Source: Eubacterium saphenum ATCC 49989 (GTDB lineage: Bacteria; Bacillota; Clostridia; Peptostreptococcales; Anaerovoracaceae). From it: a stretch of 64,000 nt of DNA. The translations under genes were made by a program, and so were the position numbers. The stretch's first letter is position 1; each line of letters begins with the position of its first letter. Of the stretch, positions 52,603-63,244 are shown piece after piece. The stretch is from assembly GCA_000161975.1 (NCBI GenBank), contig GG688422.1:679824-743823 (forward strand), given 5' to 3'. The notes beneath the pieces are model-generated. The model had not been told where the DNA came from. It searched no databases and was given only the letters and a program-made list of their open reading frames with translations.

Positions 52603-55600
52603 ATGGTGAATAAATTTAAGAAAATTTTGATAGCGAACAGAGGAGAGATTTCTATAAGGATAGCGAGAGCTTGCAAAGAGTTAGGAATCAGAAGCATTGC
52701 TATATATTCAGAAGAGGATAAAAATTCGCTGTTTAGAACCAAGGCGGATGAGTCATACTTGATAGGAGAAGGTAAAACGCCTATAGGAGCCTACCTTGCT
52801 ATAGATGAAATCATAGAAATGGCAAAGGCTAAAGGAGCGGATGCCATACACCCGGGATATGGATTTCTGTCTGAAAACGTTGAATTTGCAAAGGCCTGTG
52901 AAGATGCAGGGATTGTATTCATAGGCCCCGACTATAAAATGATGGGACAACTGGGAGATAAAATACAATCAAAGCTTGTCGCGCAAGAAGTGGGAGTGCC
53001 TACAATCCCCGGTGTTGAGGAAGCCATACCGTCTGAAAAGGCTGCAAAGGAATTCGCAGAAAAATGCGGATATCCCGTTATGCTCAAAGCTGCGGCAGGT
53101 GGAGGCGGTAGAGGAATGAGAATAGTGCATTCCGAAGAGGAATTGATTCCAAGCTTTAGAAGTGCACTTAGCGAAGCGAAAAAGGCGTTTGGAATAGATG
53201 ATATATTTATAGAAAAATATTTGGAAAGCCCTAAGCACATTGAAGTGCAGATACTGGGGGACAACTACGGTAATTTAGTTCACTTGTACGAAAGAGATTG
53301 TTCTATACAGAGAAGGCATCAGAAGGTGGTAGAATTCACACCGGCACTTTGTCTGGATGATGCAAAGCGAAAGGCGATATGTGAAGACGCACTAAAGATA
53401 GCAAAGTTTGTGAATTACAGAAGTGCAGGAACCGTGGAATTTTTGCTCGATAAACATGGAAATCATTATTTTATTGAGATGAACCCGAGAATACAGGTGG
53501 AGCACACGGTTACTGAAATGACTACCGGAATAGATATAGTGCATGCCCAAATAATGATAGCTTCAGGGTGCAAACTCGGGGATGATGAAATCGGAATAAA
53601 AAGTCAGGAAGACGTAAAGCCTATAGGTGCGGCCATCCAATGCAGAATTACAACAGAAGACCCTGCCAACGATTTTGCTCCTGATACGGGCACGATCAAC
53701 TTGTATAGGAGCGCTTCAGGGTTCGGTATAAGACTCGATGGAGGCAACGGATTTACAGGCGCTGTTATTTCTCCGTATTACGACAGCTTACTTGTTAAAA
53801 TCACGTCTTATGCAAGGACATTTGAAGAGGCCAGGAAAAAATCCTTGAGAGCGCTTAGTGAGACTAAGATCAAGGGCGTAAAAACAAACATGGCCTTTCT
53901 TGCCAACGTTTTGAATCATGAGAAATTCAAGGAAGGTAACTGTGATACAGGATTCATAGCCGAGAATCCTGAGCTGTTAAATATAAGACCAAGCAAGGAT
54001 AGGGAACGCAAGTTACTCACATTTATTGCAGAGAAGGTGGTAAATGATACAAAGGGAGTAAAACCTGATTTTGACGTTCCCGCAATTCCTAATGTGGATG
54101 AATCCAAGGTGGCTGAGCTAAAGGGAACAAAACAGCTTTTTGATGACATGGGTGCTGAAAAGTTTAGCAAGTGGATAACGGGTCAGGAAAAGCTGCTAAT
54201 TACGGACACCACAATGCGTGATGCACAGCAATCACTAATGGCTACGAGAGTAAGAAGCCTTGACATGGAAAAGATTGCAACGGCAACTGCGATTTATGGA
54301 AGAGATTTATTTTCATATGAAATGTGGGGTGGCGCAATCTTTGATGTTGCTTACAGATTCCTCAAGGAAGATCCGTGGGAAAGGCTTGATATGTTAAGAC
54401 AAAAGATGCCGAATACCCTCACACAGATGCTGATAAGAGGTGCGAATGCGGTAGGATATAAGAATTATCCGGATAACGTAATAAGAAGATTTATACAGGA
54501 AGCCGCAAAGAGCATTGACATATTTAGGATATTCGACTCTTTAAACTGGATAGAGGGCATGACGGTATCCTTGGATGAAGTGCTAAAGCAAGGCAAGATT
54601 GCAGAGCCGTGCTTGTGCTATACGGGAGATGTGCTTGACGGTAAAAGGACGAAATACAACCTGGACTATTATGTGAGAATGGCAAAGGAATTGGAAAAGA
54701 GAGGGGCACATATACTCGGCATAAAAGATATGGCGGGGCTTGTGAAACCGCATGCGGCGAAGGTGCTCATAGATGCGCTTAAAAACGCCATAGACATTCC
54801 TATACATTTCCATACTCATGATACCAGCGGCAATGCCGTAGCGGCAGTGCTTATGGCAGCCGAAGCGGGAGTGGATATAGCGGATGCCGCATACAGCAGC
54901 ATGGCGGGGCTTACCAGTCAGCCGTCACTCAATTCAATAGTGGCAGCCGTGCAAAACACCCCTAGGGACACAGGTATAGATCTTGATGAATCACAGAGGA
55001 TATCCGATTACTGGAGTGCGGTGAGACCTATTTATTCACAATTTGAATCAGACCTCCTATCACCGACTGCGGAAATCTATAAGTACGAAATACCGGGAGG
55101 CCAATACTCCAACTTAAAGCCGCAGGTTGAAAGTTTCGGGCTGGGGCATAAGTTCTATGAAGTTAAGGAAATGTATAAAAAAGTAAACGAGATGCTCGGT
55201 GATATAATCAAGGTAACACCGTCTTCAAAGGTGGTGGGCGATCTTGCCATATTTATGATTCAAAATGAACTGACACCTGAAAACGTAGTGGAGAAAGGAA
55301 AGAGCATAGACTTCCCGGATTCAGCAGTTTCATATTTTGAAGGAATGATAGGACAGCCTGAAGGAGGGTTCCCTAAAGACTTGCAGGAAGTAGTTCTAAA
55401 GGGAAAGAAGCCGATCACATGCAGGCCGGGAGAATTGCTTGAGGATGAAAATTTCGATGAAATCAAGAAAAAATTACAGGATGAATACGATTTAGAAGGC
55501 AGCGAAAGAGAAGCGTTGAGCTATGCGCTCTATCCTAAGGTGTTTGAAGATTATATTAAGTCCATGAATACGGAAGGCAGTTTCAGATACGTTGGAAGCG

Positions 55601-56037
55601 ATGTGTTCTTCCATGGAATGAAGGAAGGCGAAGTATCGGATATAAAGATTGCGGAAGGAAAGGAACTTACTGTAAAACTCATAGAGATAAAGGCGCCTGA
55701 CGTAGAAGGATTTAGAGAAGTGCTTTTCGAGGTAAACGGCAACAGGTCGAACATCAAGGTGTTGGACAAGGATGCAGGCGTTGCGGTAGCCGGACAGTCG
55801 GTGGTGTTTGCGGCGGAAGACGACCCATACGAGGTGGGCGCAAATATACCGGGAAAAATAGTGAAGGTATTGGTTGCCGACAAGGATGAAGTGAAGGAAG
55901 GCGATCCTATAGCGATTATTGAAGCTATGAAGATGGAAAGCAATATACTCGCAACGGCTAACGGAATCATCGACAAGATCTATGTTGAGGAAGGAAAGGA
56001 AGTCAAGGCGAATGAGCTTATAGTGAAGATAAGTTAG
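52603..56037 (+). CDS. pyc: pyruvate carboxylase
   Basis: Pyc carboxylates pyruvate to oxaloacetate using biotin and ATP. The single 1144-residue chain has the biotin carboxylase domain (residues 1-450; KAAAGGGGRGMR, EMNPRIQVEHTVTE), the carboxyltransferase domain (about 530-800; TTMRDAQQSLMATRVRS, FDSLNWIEGM, HFHTHDTSGN), the tetramerisation region and the biotin carrier domain with biotinyl lysine K1110 in EAMKMESN. GGAGG precedes the ATG. Length matches the family. It is separated by 38 nt from the nuclease gene and by 18 nt from dnaE. Confidence 0.97.
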   Translation: MVNKFKKILIANRGEISIRIARACKELGIRSIAIYSEEDKNSLFRTKADESYLIGEGKTPIGAYLAIDEIIEMAKAKGADAIHPGYGFLSENVEFAKACEDAGIVFIGPDYKMMGQLGDKIQSKLVAQEVGVPTIPGVEEAIPSEKAAKEFAEKCGYPVMLKAAAGGGGRGMRIVHSEEELIPSFRSALSEAKKAFGIDDIFIEKYLESPKHIEVQILGDNYGNLVHLYERDCSIQRRHQKVVEFTPALCLDDAKRKAICEDALKIAKFVNYRSAGTVEFLLDKHGNHYFIEMNPRIQVEHTVTEMTTGIDIVHAQIMIASGCKLGDDEIGIKSQEDVKPIGAAIQCRITTEDPANDFAPDTGTINLYRSASGFGIRLDGGNGFTGAVISPYYDSLLVKITSYARTFEEARKKSLRALSETKIKGVKTNMAFLANVLNHEKFKEGNCDTGFIAENPELLNIRPSKDRERKLLTFIAEKVVNDTKGVKPDFDVPAIPNVDESKVAELKGTKQLFDDMGAEKFSKWITGQEKLLITDTTMRDAQQSLMATRVRSLDMEKIATATAIYGRDLFSYEMWGGAIFDVAYRFLKEDPWERLDMLRQKMPNTLTQMLIRGANAVGYKNYPDNVIRRFIQEAAKSIDIFRIFDSLNWIEGMTVSLDEVLKQGKIAEPCLCYTGDVLDGKRTKYNLDYYVRMAKELEKRGAHILGIKDMAGLVKPHAAKVLIDALKNAIDIPIHFHTHDTSGNAVAAVLMAAEAGVDIADAAYSSMAGLTSQPSLNSIVAAVQNTPRDTGIDLDESQRISDYWSAVRPIYSQFESDLLSPTAEIYKYEIPGGQYSNLKPQVESFGLGHKFYEVKEMYKKVNEMLGDIIKVTPSSKVVGDLAIFMIQNELTPENVVEKGKSIDFPDSAVSYFEGMIGQPEGGFPKDLQEVVLKGKKPITCRPGELLEDENFDEIKKKLQDEYDLEGSEREALSYALYPKVFEDYIKSMNTEGSFRYVGSDVFFHGMKEGEVSDIKIAEGKELTVKLIEIKAPDVEGFREVLFEVNGNRSNIKVLDKDAGVAVAGQSVVFAAEDDPYEVGANIPGKIVKVLVADKDEVKEGDPIAIIEAMKMESNILATANGIIDKIYVEEGKEVKANELIVKIS

Positions 56038-56055
56038 GAATAGGATGTGTAATAT

Positions 56056-59000
56056 ATGAGTTTTACGCACTTACATGTGCATAGTGAATACAGTTTGTTG
56101 GATGGAGCAGCCAGGATACGGGATTTAGTAGCCGAGGCTGCTCGTTTTGGTATGAAAAGCTTGGCGCTCACAGATCACGGCACGATGTTCGGGGTTGTTG
56201 AGTTTTATAAGGAATGTAAAAAGCAGGGAATTAAGCCTATCATAGGCTGCGAAGTTTATGTTGCAAGAGGATCTATAGAGGTGCAGGAAAAGTCACCGAA
56301 TCATCTTATACTTCTTGTAAAAAATGAAGAAGGCTATAAAAATCTCATAAAACTCGTATCTATAGCGAATAAAGAAGGATTTTATTATAAACCGAGGATA
56401 GATGAAAATTTAATGGAGCGCTTTTCAAAGGGTTTAATTGCGCTTTCAGCCTGTCCTGCAGGAAGGATTCCGGAACTCATATTAGAAGGGAATTATGAAG
56501 AAGCAAAAAAGACGGCCATAAAGTATCGAGATATTTACGGCGAGGGGAATTTTTATCTGGAAATTCAAAATCACGGGCTTGATAAAGAACAGATTATAAA
56601 CAGGGAACTGACGAAAATGTCTGAGGAAACTGGCATAAAGCTGGTAGCTACAAATGATTCGCACTATGTGAAAAAAGAAGATGCAAAGATGCACGATGTG
56701 CTTTTATGCATTAAGACGGGCGCAAGACTTTCGGATGAAGTGAGGATGAAGTTCCCGAGCGATGATTTTTATTTAAAAAGTGAAGATGAGATGAGAATGC
56801 TCTTTCCGGGGCAAACAAAAGCAATAGAGAATACCCTGGAAGTAGCAGAAAAATGCAATTTTGACTTTGATTTTAATTCGCAGCATTTGCCGGATTTTGA
56901 GGTTCCCGAAGGGGAGACGAAGGAAGGATATCTAAGAAAATTATGCTGCGAGGGGCTTGAAAAAAGACATAAAAACGTTACGAATGAGCTCAGAGAAAGG
57001 TTGGAATTTGAACTCGATACTATTCATAATATGGGGTATGACGAGTATTTTCTGATTGTTCATGATTTTATTCATTATGCTAAAACAAGAGGCATCCCCG
57101 TAGGCCCCGGCAGGGGCTCCGCTGCGGGCAGTCTGGTTTCCTACTGTCTTGATATAACCTGCGTAGATCCTATCAAATACAACCTGCTTTTTGAGCGGTT
57201 TTTAAACCCCGAAAGGGTCAGCATGCCGGATATAGATATAGATTTTTGTAAGGATAGAAGGCAAGAGGTAATAGATTATGTAATCGATAAATATGGAGAC
57301 GATAGAGTAGCTCAAATCGTTACCTTCGGAACGCTAAAGGCAAAGGCCGCAATAAGGGATGTGGGCCGAATTATGAATGCTGGTTACGGCGAAGTGGATA
57401 GGCTTGCAAAGGCCGTGCCTCCGGGGCTCGGGGTTACTCTCAGCGATGCGCTCAAGGACAGCAACTTTAAGGAATTGTATGAGGAAGGTGAGGACAGCAA
57501 GGAAGTAGTGGACATGGCGTTGCAGCTTGAGGGCATGGTTAGGAATGCAGGTACCCATGCTGCAGGAGTGGTGATATCAAAGGAGAGTATAGACAGCTAC
57601 GTTCCGATTTATAAGTCCGACAAAGGCTTTTGCACGCAGATGACCATGACTACAATAGAAGAACTGGGACTTTTAAAGATGGACTTCTTGGGGCTTAAAA
57701 ATCTTACGGTTATAGAGAACTGCAAAAACATGGTATACAGGAATCATGGAATAAAGATAAATTTCGATGATTCAAACTATGATGACAGCAAGGTGTACGA
57801 ACTCATTTCTTCAGGAAATACGGAAGGGATATTTCAGCTCGAAAGCGAAGGCATGACTGAATTTATGAAGGATCTAAAGCCCGATTCAATAGAAGATATT
57901 ATAGCGGGGATATCACTATATAGACCGGGCCCCATGGATTCTAAGGATAACTACATCTTCAACAAAAGACATCCTGACCGGATAAAGTATAAGCACCCCG
58001 CCTTAAAGCCAATTTTGTCACTTACATACGGATGCCTTGTATATCAGGAGCAGGTAATGCAGATCGTTAGAGAGCTTGCAGGGTATTCTTACGGAAGAGC
58101 GGATCTCGTAAGGCGAGCTATGAGTAAGAAAAAGGCGGATGAGATGGCAAAGGAACGGGAGATATTCCTGTTCGGTACGGAGAATGAATATTGGGCGGAA
58201 GAAAATGAAAAGAGCTGCAAGATCAGTGACGCACCGGTTACAGACGATGAGGAAGTGGTAGAAGGGTGTGTGAAGAGGGGAATACCTAAGGAAGTCGGGA
58301 ACGAAATTTTCGATGAAATGGAGAGCTTTGCTTCCTACGCTTTTAACAAATCACATGCAGCGGCCTATGCGGTCATCTCATATCAAACGGCATATCTAAA
58401 GGCGCATTATCCCGTGGAGTTTATGGCATCGCTTTTAGCGAGCGCAAGTGGAAATGACGGTAAGATGGCAAGATATATTAAAAATGCCAGAGATATGAAT
58501 ATAGAAATATTGCCGCCGGATGTGAATAAGAGCGGCGTTACGTTTGAAGCAAGGGGGAATGAAATTTTATTCGGGCTTGCAGATGTAAAAAATGTGGGAG
58601 ACAATGCAGCGGATCATATTGTAAAGGTTAGAGAAAGCAAGGGAAAAGCATATGATAATATGTATACGTTCGTACAGGATATGGATATCTCAAAGGTGAA
58701 TAAAAGCGTACTTGAGAATTTGATTCGTGCAGGTGCGTTTAGAGATTTTGAAGGGACCATGGCCGCCAACCTATCTATTTACAATGATGCCTTGGAACAG
58801 AAGAAAAAAAGCAATAAAGGCATTACGGCCGATCAAATGAGTTTATTCGAAGAGGGTGAGATAGAGGGAGAGCAGTTTTCTCAGAAAATCCCAAATATTC
58901 CGGAGTTTAAAGATGCTCAGAAAATGAAATTCGAGAAGGAGGCTCTGGGCATGTATTTAACCACGCATCCCATGAAGGAGTATGAACAATATCTTGAGGG

Positions 59001-59604
59001 AAGGATTACCGACGTCTTAGGAAATATCAATCCTGAGGCCGACAGCGACGATGAGGAAGATGTAGCGAGCAAATCGTCAGCTTATAGGGAAGGACAGAGA
59101 GTGAAGCTTGCGGGGCTGATTACAACCGTCAAGACCATCGTTACAAAAAAGGGTGAGATGATGGCATTCGCAAATCTTGAAGATATGACGGGAAGGATGG
59201 AGATGGTAATTTTTCCGTCGATCTATGAAAAATACAGGAGAATCTTGGATGAAGACATGGTCATTATCGCAGAAGGCAAGTTGTCTTCAAGAGATGGCGT
59301 GGAGTACAATCTTTTGGTTAGCGATATAATTCTTCCAAGTGAAGAAAAAACGCCGGAGGATATGGTAGTCAAGCTCAGGCTCCTTGAAAAATTGAATTCT
59401 GAAGAGGCGAATAAAAAAATAGAGTTTTTGAAATCACTTGAATCTAGCGAGCCGGGAGCGATGGAGTTCTTATTATATATAGAGGATAAGGTTTACAAGA
59501 TGAAGATGCAAGGAGTGCGTTTAACACCGGAACTTGAGAGCGATCTGGAAGTTATCTTCGGTAAGGAGAACGTCAAGGTGATAAGGGCGGGGGAAGATGT
59601 ATAG
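56056..59604 (+). CDS. dnaE: DNA polymerase III alpha subunit (DnaE)
   Basis: The 1182-residue replicative polymerase has the N-terminal PHP domain (FTHLHVHSEYSLLDGA, LALTDHGTMFGV), the polymerase active site with PGRGSAAGSLVSY and MPDIDIDF supplying catalytic aspartates, the fingers (YSYGRADLVRRAMSKKK), tandem helix-hairpin-helix and a C-terminal OB-fold (VKLAGLITTVKTIVTKKGEMMAFANLED). It is the DnaE and not the PolC type. The stop overlaps dinB by 8 nt. Confidence 0.96.
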   Translation: MSFTHLHVHSEYSLLDGAARIRDLVAEAARFGMKSLALTDHGTMFGVVEFYKECKKQGIKPIIGCEVYVARGSIEVQEKSPNHLILLVKNEEGYKNLIKLVSIANKEGFYYKPRIDENLMERFSKGLIALSACPAGRIPELILEGNYEEAKKTAIKYRDIYGEGNFYLEIQNHGLDKEQIINRELTKMSEETGIKLVATNDSHYVKKEDAKMHDVLLCIKTGARLSDEVRMKFPSDDFYLKSEDEMRMLFPGQTKAIENTLEVAEKCNFDFDFNSQHLPDFEVPEGETKEGYLRKLCCEGLEKRHKNVTNELRERLEFELDTIHNMGYDEYFLIVHDFIHYAKTRGIPVGPGRGSAAGSLVSYCLDITCVDPIKYNLLFERFLNPERVSMPDIDIDFCKDRRQEVIDYVIDKYGDDRVAQIVTFGTLKAKAAIRDVGRIMNAGYGEVDRLAKAVPPGLGVTLSDALKDSNFKELYEEGEDSKEVVDMALQLEGMVRNAGTHAAGVVISKESIDSYVPIYKSDKGFCTQMTMTTIEELGLLKMDFLGLKNLTVIENCKNMVYRNHGIKINFDDSNYDDSKVYELISSGNTEGIFQLESEGMTEFMKDLKPDSIEDIIAGISLYRPGPMDSKDNYIFNKRHPDRIKYKHPALKPILSLTYGCLVYQEQVMQIVRELAGYSYGRADLVRRAMSKKKADEMAKEREIFLFGTENEYWAEENEKSCKISDAPVTDDEEVVEGCVKRGIPKEVGNEIFDEMESFASYAFNKSHAAAYAVISYQTAYLKAHYPVEFMASLLASASGNDGKMARYIKNARDMNIEILPPDVNKSGVTFEARGNEILFGLADVKNVGDNAADHIVKVRESKGKAYDNMYTFVQDMDISKVNKSVLENLIRAGAFRDFEGTMAANLSIYNDALEQKKKSNKGITADQMSLFEEGEIEGEQFSQKIPNIPEFKDAQKMKFEKEALGMYLTTHPMKEYEQYLEGRITDVLGNINPEADSDDEEDVASKSSAYREGQRVKLAGLITTVKTIVTKKGEMMAFANLEDMTGRMEMVIFPSIYEKYRRILDEDMVIIAEGKLSSRDGVEYNLLVSDIILPSEEKTPEDMVVKLRLLEKLNSEEANKKIEFLKSLESSEPGAMEFLLYIEDKVYKMKMQGVRLTPELESDLEVIFGKENVKVIRAGEDV

Positions 59605-60817
59605 CGATAGGGTTATATTACACTGTGATATGAATTCTTATTTTGTTTCCGTGGAGCTTTTAAAACATCCGGAGCTTAAGGATCTTCCGGTAGCTGTGGC
59701 GGGCAACCCCAAGAATAGGCACGGCATCATTCTTGCTAAGAATGAAATCGCAAAAAAGTACGGTATAAAAACGGGCGAGACCATATGGGCGGCAAAAAAC
59801 AAGTGCAAGGATTTGGAACTTTTGAGCCCGCATTATGATGAATATATCAAGTATCACAAGCTTTTTAACGATATTTTTTACAGGTATTCGGACAGAATAG
59901 AAAAGTTCAGCGTAGATGAATCGTGGATTGATGTGACAGGGAGCATAAAATTATTCGGCACGGGCAAGGAAATCGCAGATAAGATAAGAGGCGAGGTGAG
60001 AGAGGAGCTTGGAATCACGCTTTCCGCAGGTGTGAGCTTTAATAAGGTGTTTGCAAAAATGGGTAGCGAATATAAAAAGCCCGACGCCACCACGGTAATA
60101 AGTCGGGACAATTATAAAGAGGTGTTGTGGCCGCTACCTGTTTCTGAGTTTTTCATGGTGGGAAAGATAACGGCAAAGCTATTGAACTCTTACGGCATAT
60201 ATACAATAAAAGATTTAGCTGCAGCGGAGCCGCAGATTCTTAAGGCTGAACTTGGCGTAAAAATTTATGAACTCATAGATAGTGCAAACGGTAAATCAAG
60301 CGATGAGGTAAAATACTATAAAGATAACGAAGATCCTATGAGCATCGGGCACGGCAAAACATTCAAAGAGGATTTGGTCACGAGTACTCAGGTAAAGAAG
60401 GAAGTTTGGGGCTTAAGTGAAATGGTTGCAAAGAGACTTAGGAGTCATAATTTGTTTGCAGCCGGAGTAAAAGTCGTTATAAAGGATAGCGACTTTAAAT
60501 CATATTCCAGGCAAAAGAAACTGAGGCTCCCAACGGATGTGACCGGACATATAGCGGAAGAAGCCTTTTCGCTCATAAAGGCAAGTTGGGATTTTTCAAA
60601 GAAGCTGAGAGCTATGAGTATAACGGGAATAGATTTGAGACCGGATTGTAAAGACATAGGTAGCCAATATAGTATATTCTCACAGGGCGAACAGGAAGGG
60701 ATAAAGGAGCGAGAGGTGGATAAGGTCATGGACGAAATAAAACAAAAATTCGGAGATCAAAGCATAGGTTACGGTGTAAAAACACAAGGAGAGATTGACA
60801 AACTAAAAAAAGTTTGA
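59597..60817 (+). CDS. dinB: DNA polymerase IV (Y family)
   Basis: DinB carries out translesion synthesis. The 406 residues have the catalytic motifs LHCDMNSYFVSVE (steric-gate phenylalanine retained) and FSVDESWIDVTG, the helix-hairpin-helix (VGKITAKLLNSYGIYTIKDLA) and a little-finger domain. No clear beta-clamp peptide is visible at the very C-terminus. The start lies within the dnaE coding end, so the two polymerases are translationally coupled. Directly after its stop the sequence changes to a bacteriocin remnant. Confidence 0.95.
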   Translation: MYSDRVILHCDMNSYFVSVELLKHPELKDLPVAVAGNPKNRHGIILAKNEIAKKYGIKTGETIWAAKNKCKDLELLSPHYDEYIKYHKLFNDIFYRYSDRIEKFSVDESWIDVTGSIKLFGTGKEIADKIRGEVREELGITLSAGVSFNKVFAKMGSEYKKPDATTVISRDNYKEVLWPLPVSEFFMVGKITAKLLNSYGIYTIKDLAAAEPQILKAELGVKIYELIDSANGKSSDEVKYYKDNEDPMSIGHGKTFKEDLVTSTQVKKEVWGLSEMVAKRLRSHNLFAAGVKVVIKDSDFKSYSRQKKLRLPTDVTGHIAEEAFSLIKASWDFSKKLRAMSITGIDLRPDCKDIGSQYSIFSQGEQEGIKEREVDKVMDEIKQKFGDQSIGYGVKTQGEIDKLKKV

Positions 60818-60859
60818 TAGCATAAATCTTGAGATTAGCAAGTGCTAGCCGAGTTTTAA

Positions 60860-61018
60860 AGTTATAAAGGCGGCGAAGAATTAGGGACGCATCGATTCAA
60901 AAAAAGAGCAAGAGCAAATGGAGCGTCTTCCGGCTGGAAAAAAGCTAAAGCCCCAGATGCTTATGCTGAAAAATTTATTGGAACTGGCACTGCAAGATGT
61001 TATTGGTATTGCAAATAA
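60860..61018 (+). pseudogene. C-terminal remnant of a lactococcin-972-type bacteriocin gene
   Basis: The frame after the stop at 60857-60859 encodes 52 residues up to TAA at 61016. They include RARANGASSGWKKAKAP (60905-60955) and the end KFIGTGTARCYWYCK (residues 38-52). The pattern (S/G-S-G-W-x-K-A ... G-T-G-x-A-R-x-Y-W) resembles the C-terminus of the lactococcin 972 family. No start codon or signal peptide exists: only 39 nt separate the stop from dinB, so the 5' half has been lost. The large membrane protein and ABC ATPase typical for this family follow immediately, which strongly supports the assignment. It was found by direct translation. Confidence 0.75.
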
Positions 61019-61045
61019 TTAATTATTAGGGTTTCTCGGGGTTTA

Positions 61046-63230
61046 ATGGTAGTGAAAAAATTTTTAAGCAGAAATCTTATGGCTATAATGGCAGTAGTCC
61101 TTGTTTTATCGCAGGGACTACTGTTTTCATTCGTATACATGTCGAGACAAGCTCAAGAATATACAACAGAAGTGGAGCAATTAGCTTTTGAAAAGGGTCA
61201 GAAATTTACAATAGCAAATATACCGGAACGAAAAAAGCAAATGGTTAAATCAAAGTTGTTTGCGCTTGCGGGTGAAAATAATTTAGTGCTTTTAAGAATA
61301 TCTTATTTATCAAATGACAGAGGGATACAGGCATCAATATACGGCGACGTGCAGAGGTATGCCGATGGTTTTGATTATGAATTTTTCGGGAAAAAGATAT
61401 TTGACACCGAAGAATTGCAAAAATTATTAAAAAGTAAAAATGACGATGCAACGCTGGGGTTAGACCAAGGTTCAATAAATATGCTGAATGATTTGCCGCA
61501 TTTTAGATATGGTGGCGCAGTTGTTATAAATAAATTAGCGACGGTTTTAAATGACGATGAAAAGATAGAGGGGAAATATATAGTACTTGGTCTTAAAAAC
61601 GATAAACAAAAGAATCGATTTTTCAATGAGTTAACAAAAGGCACAGGCATTGACAAGGAAGCACTGCCGGATTGGAGAAAAGAATATTCTTCTAATTGGG
61701 GCAATGAAGTAGCTTTCCCGGTGTTGGTTGCAATTTTTGAAATTCTTTTGTTGATAGCTGTTTGCTTGCTAACTGTAAAAGAGTTAAAAAATATGGGGAA
61801 TTTACTGCTTCAAGGATGGTCAAGGAAGGATTTTGCAGTTAAAATATATTCTCCTATTTTGGCTGCAGGCTTCATCTCTATGTTTTTGTTTGTCGGGATA
61901 TGGGCTTGTTTTTACAGAAGGCTCTTTTTTATCATCTATGTTTTTCAGCACTATGCTTTTTGTAGGCCTGTTAAATTTCATATTGATTTGCATAATTGTT
62001 TTGATAGCTTCAGCATTTATTTTTATGATATCGCCTATAGATGCAATACGCAATAGAATTTCTAAAAAAGGCATCATGATAGCAATGATCGTTTTATTTT
62101 TAGTTGGTAACGCGGGTCTTGTAGGGGCAGGAGCTGCTATAGACGGGCCGATGAAGGAAGTATCTAAAAATGAGAAGATACGACAAGCGTGGGAAGCTGT
62201 AAAGGATATTCATATTCTTTCAGGCACAGAGCAGGGAGATGATGAGTCATCGATGCAGGGAAATTCTGATAAATTGGATGAAGATATGTATAAATGGTAT
62301 AAGTCGATCGCAGGTAAAGATGGGGTATACATAGTTAGTTCGGAAATTTATGATAACAAAACTTTGAGAAAAAACAGACAATCCGGTGAGGTAAAATATG
62401 TACCTCACAATCCTTATTGTGAATTTGTATTATCTCCTAATTATCTAAAGGATACAGGCAACAATGTAGACCCGTCGTTGATGAAAAAGGCAAATGAAGG
62501 TACTAGAGTTTATCTTGTTTCAAATAGCATAAATAAACAAGACAGAGAACTTATCAAAAAGATCATTAGAGAAGAGAATGTAGATAAAGAGAATCCTAAA
62601 AAAATAGAATTTGTAGAATATACATTTGAAAAGAAGCTGTTTACATGGAATGCAGATGCAGATTATGAAAGCTATACGGATAAAGCGGTGGTTCTTTTAT
62701 CGACACCAAATAATATGATATTTATGGAAAAAGGGAGCTTGTTTGCATCGGGGCTGAAAAACTCATATTTAAAATTTACGAAAGAGGCAAAACAAAAGTA
62801 TGTAAATGATAGTGTTCTAAAAAAATATCATTTGTCTGATAACAAATTGACATTTAAGTCTGTCAGCGAACATGTTGACGGCATTCAAAAAAGATTGTCT
62901 GAGACAATACAGTTATTTACTTTCGGCATTATATTATTAATGGTTAGTATTTTAATTTTCTTGGCAATAATAATTTCGCTGTATAAGGTGACCTTTGAAG
63001 AGGAAATAATAATCAAAAGATTTATGGGGCATAACAGAGCACGTATCTATTCACCTATCGTGATATTGTGTATTCTGGTGTTAGTTTTGGATTTTGTAGC
63101 AAGCCAAGTGATTAGATGTAGGATTAGTAGTGCGTTGGTGCTTATTATGGGTATATTTGAAATTATATTGTTTTACATAGCCATCGAAAAGGGTGCGTAT
63201 AAGCGTATAGTCAGTTTTTTGAAATCGTAA
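61046..63230 (+). pseudogene. bacteriocin-associated (lactococcin 972 group) membrane protein, frameshifted
   Basis: Two overlapping frames together encode one protein of about 728 residues. The first frame (61046-62056) starts with a transmembrane helix (LMAIMAVVLVLSQGLLFSFVY), a large extracytoplasmic part and two helices. The second frame (usable from about 61890 to 63230) continues with helices, another external part and three C-terminal helices. Together they match the large DUF1430-type membrane protein of lactococcin 972 export/immunity loci. The frames join near 61895-61920, where one extra base, possibly in the T5 run 61909-61913, would cause the break. It could be a decayed gene, a programmed or phase-variable shift, or a sequencing error. 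Confidence 0.75.
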
Positions 63231-63244
63231 GAATAGGGTGTCGT

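Noticed and set aside
61833..63230. Second half of the bacteriocin membrane protein as an independent gene
   Set aside because: It begins inside a transmembrane region of the first half without a ribosome-binding site; both halves are needed for the family length.
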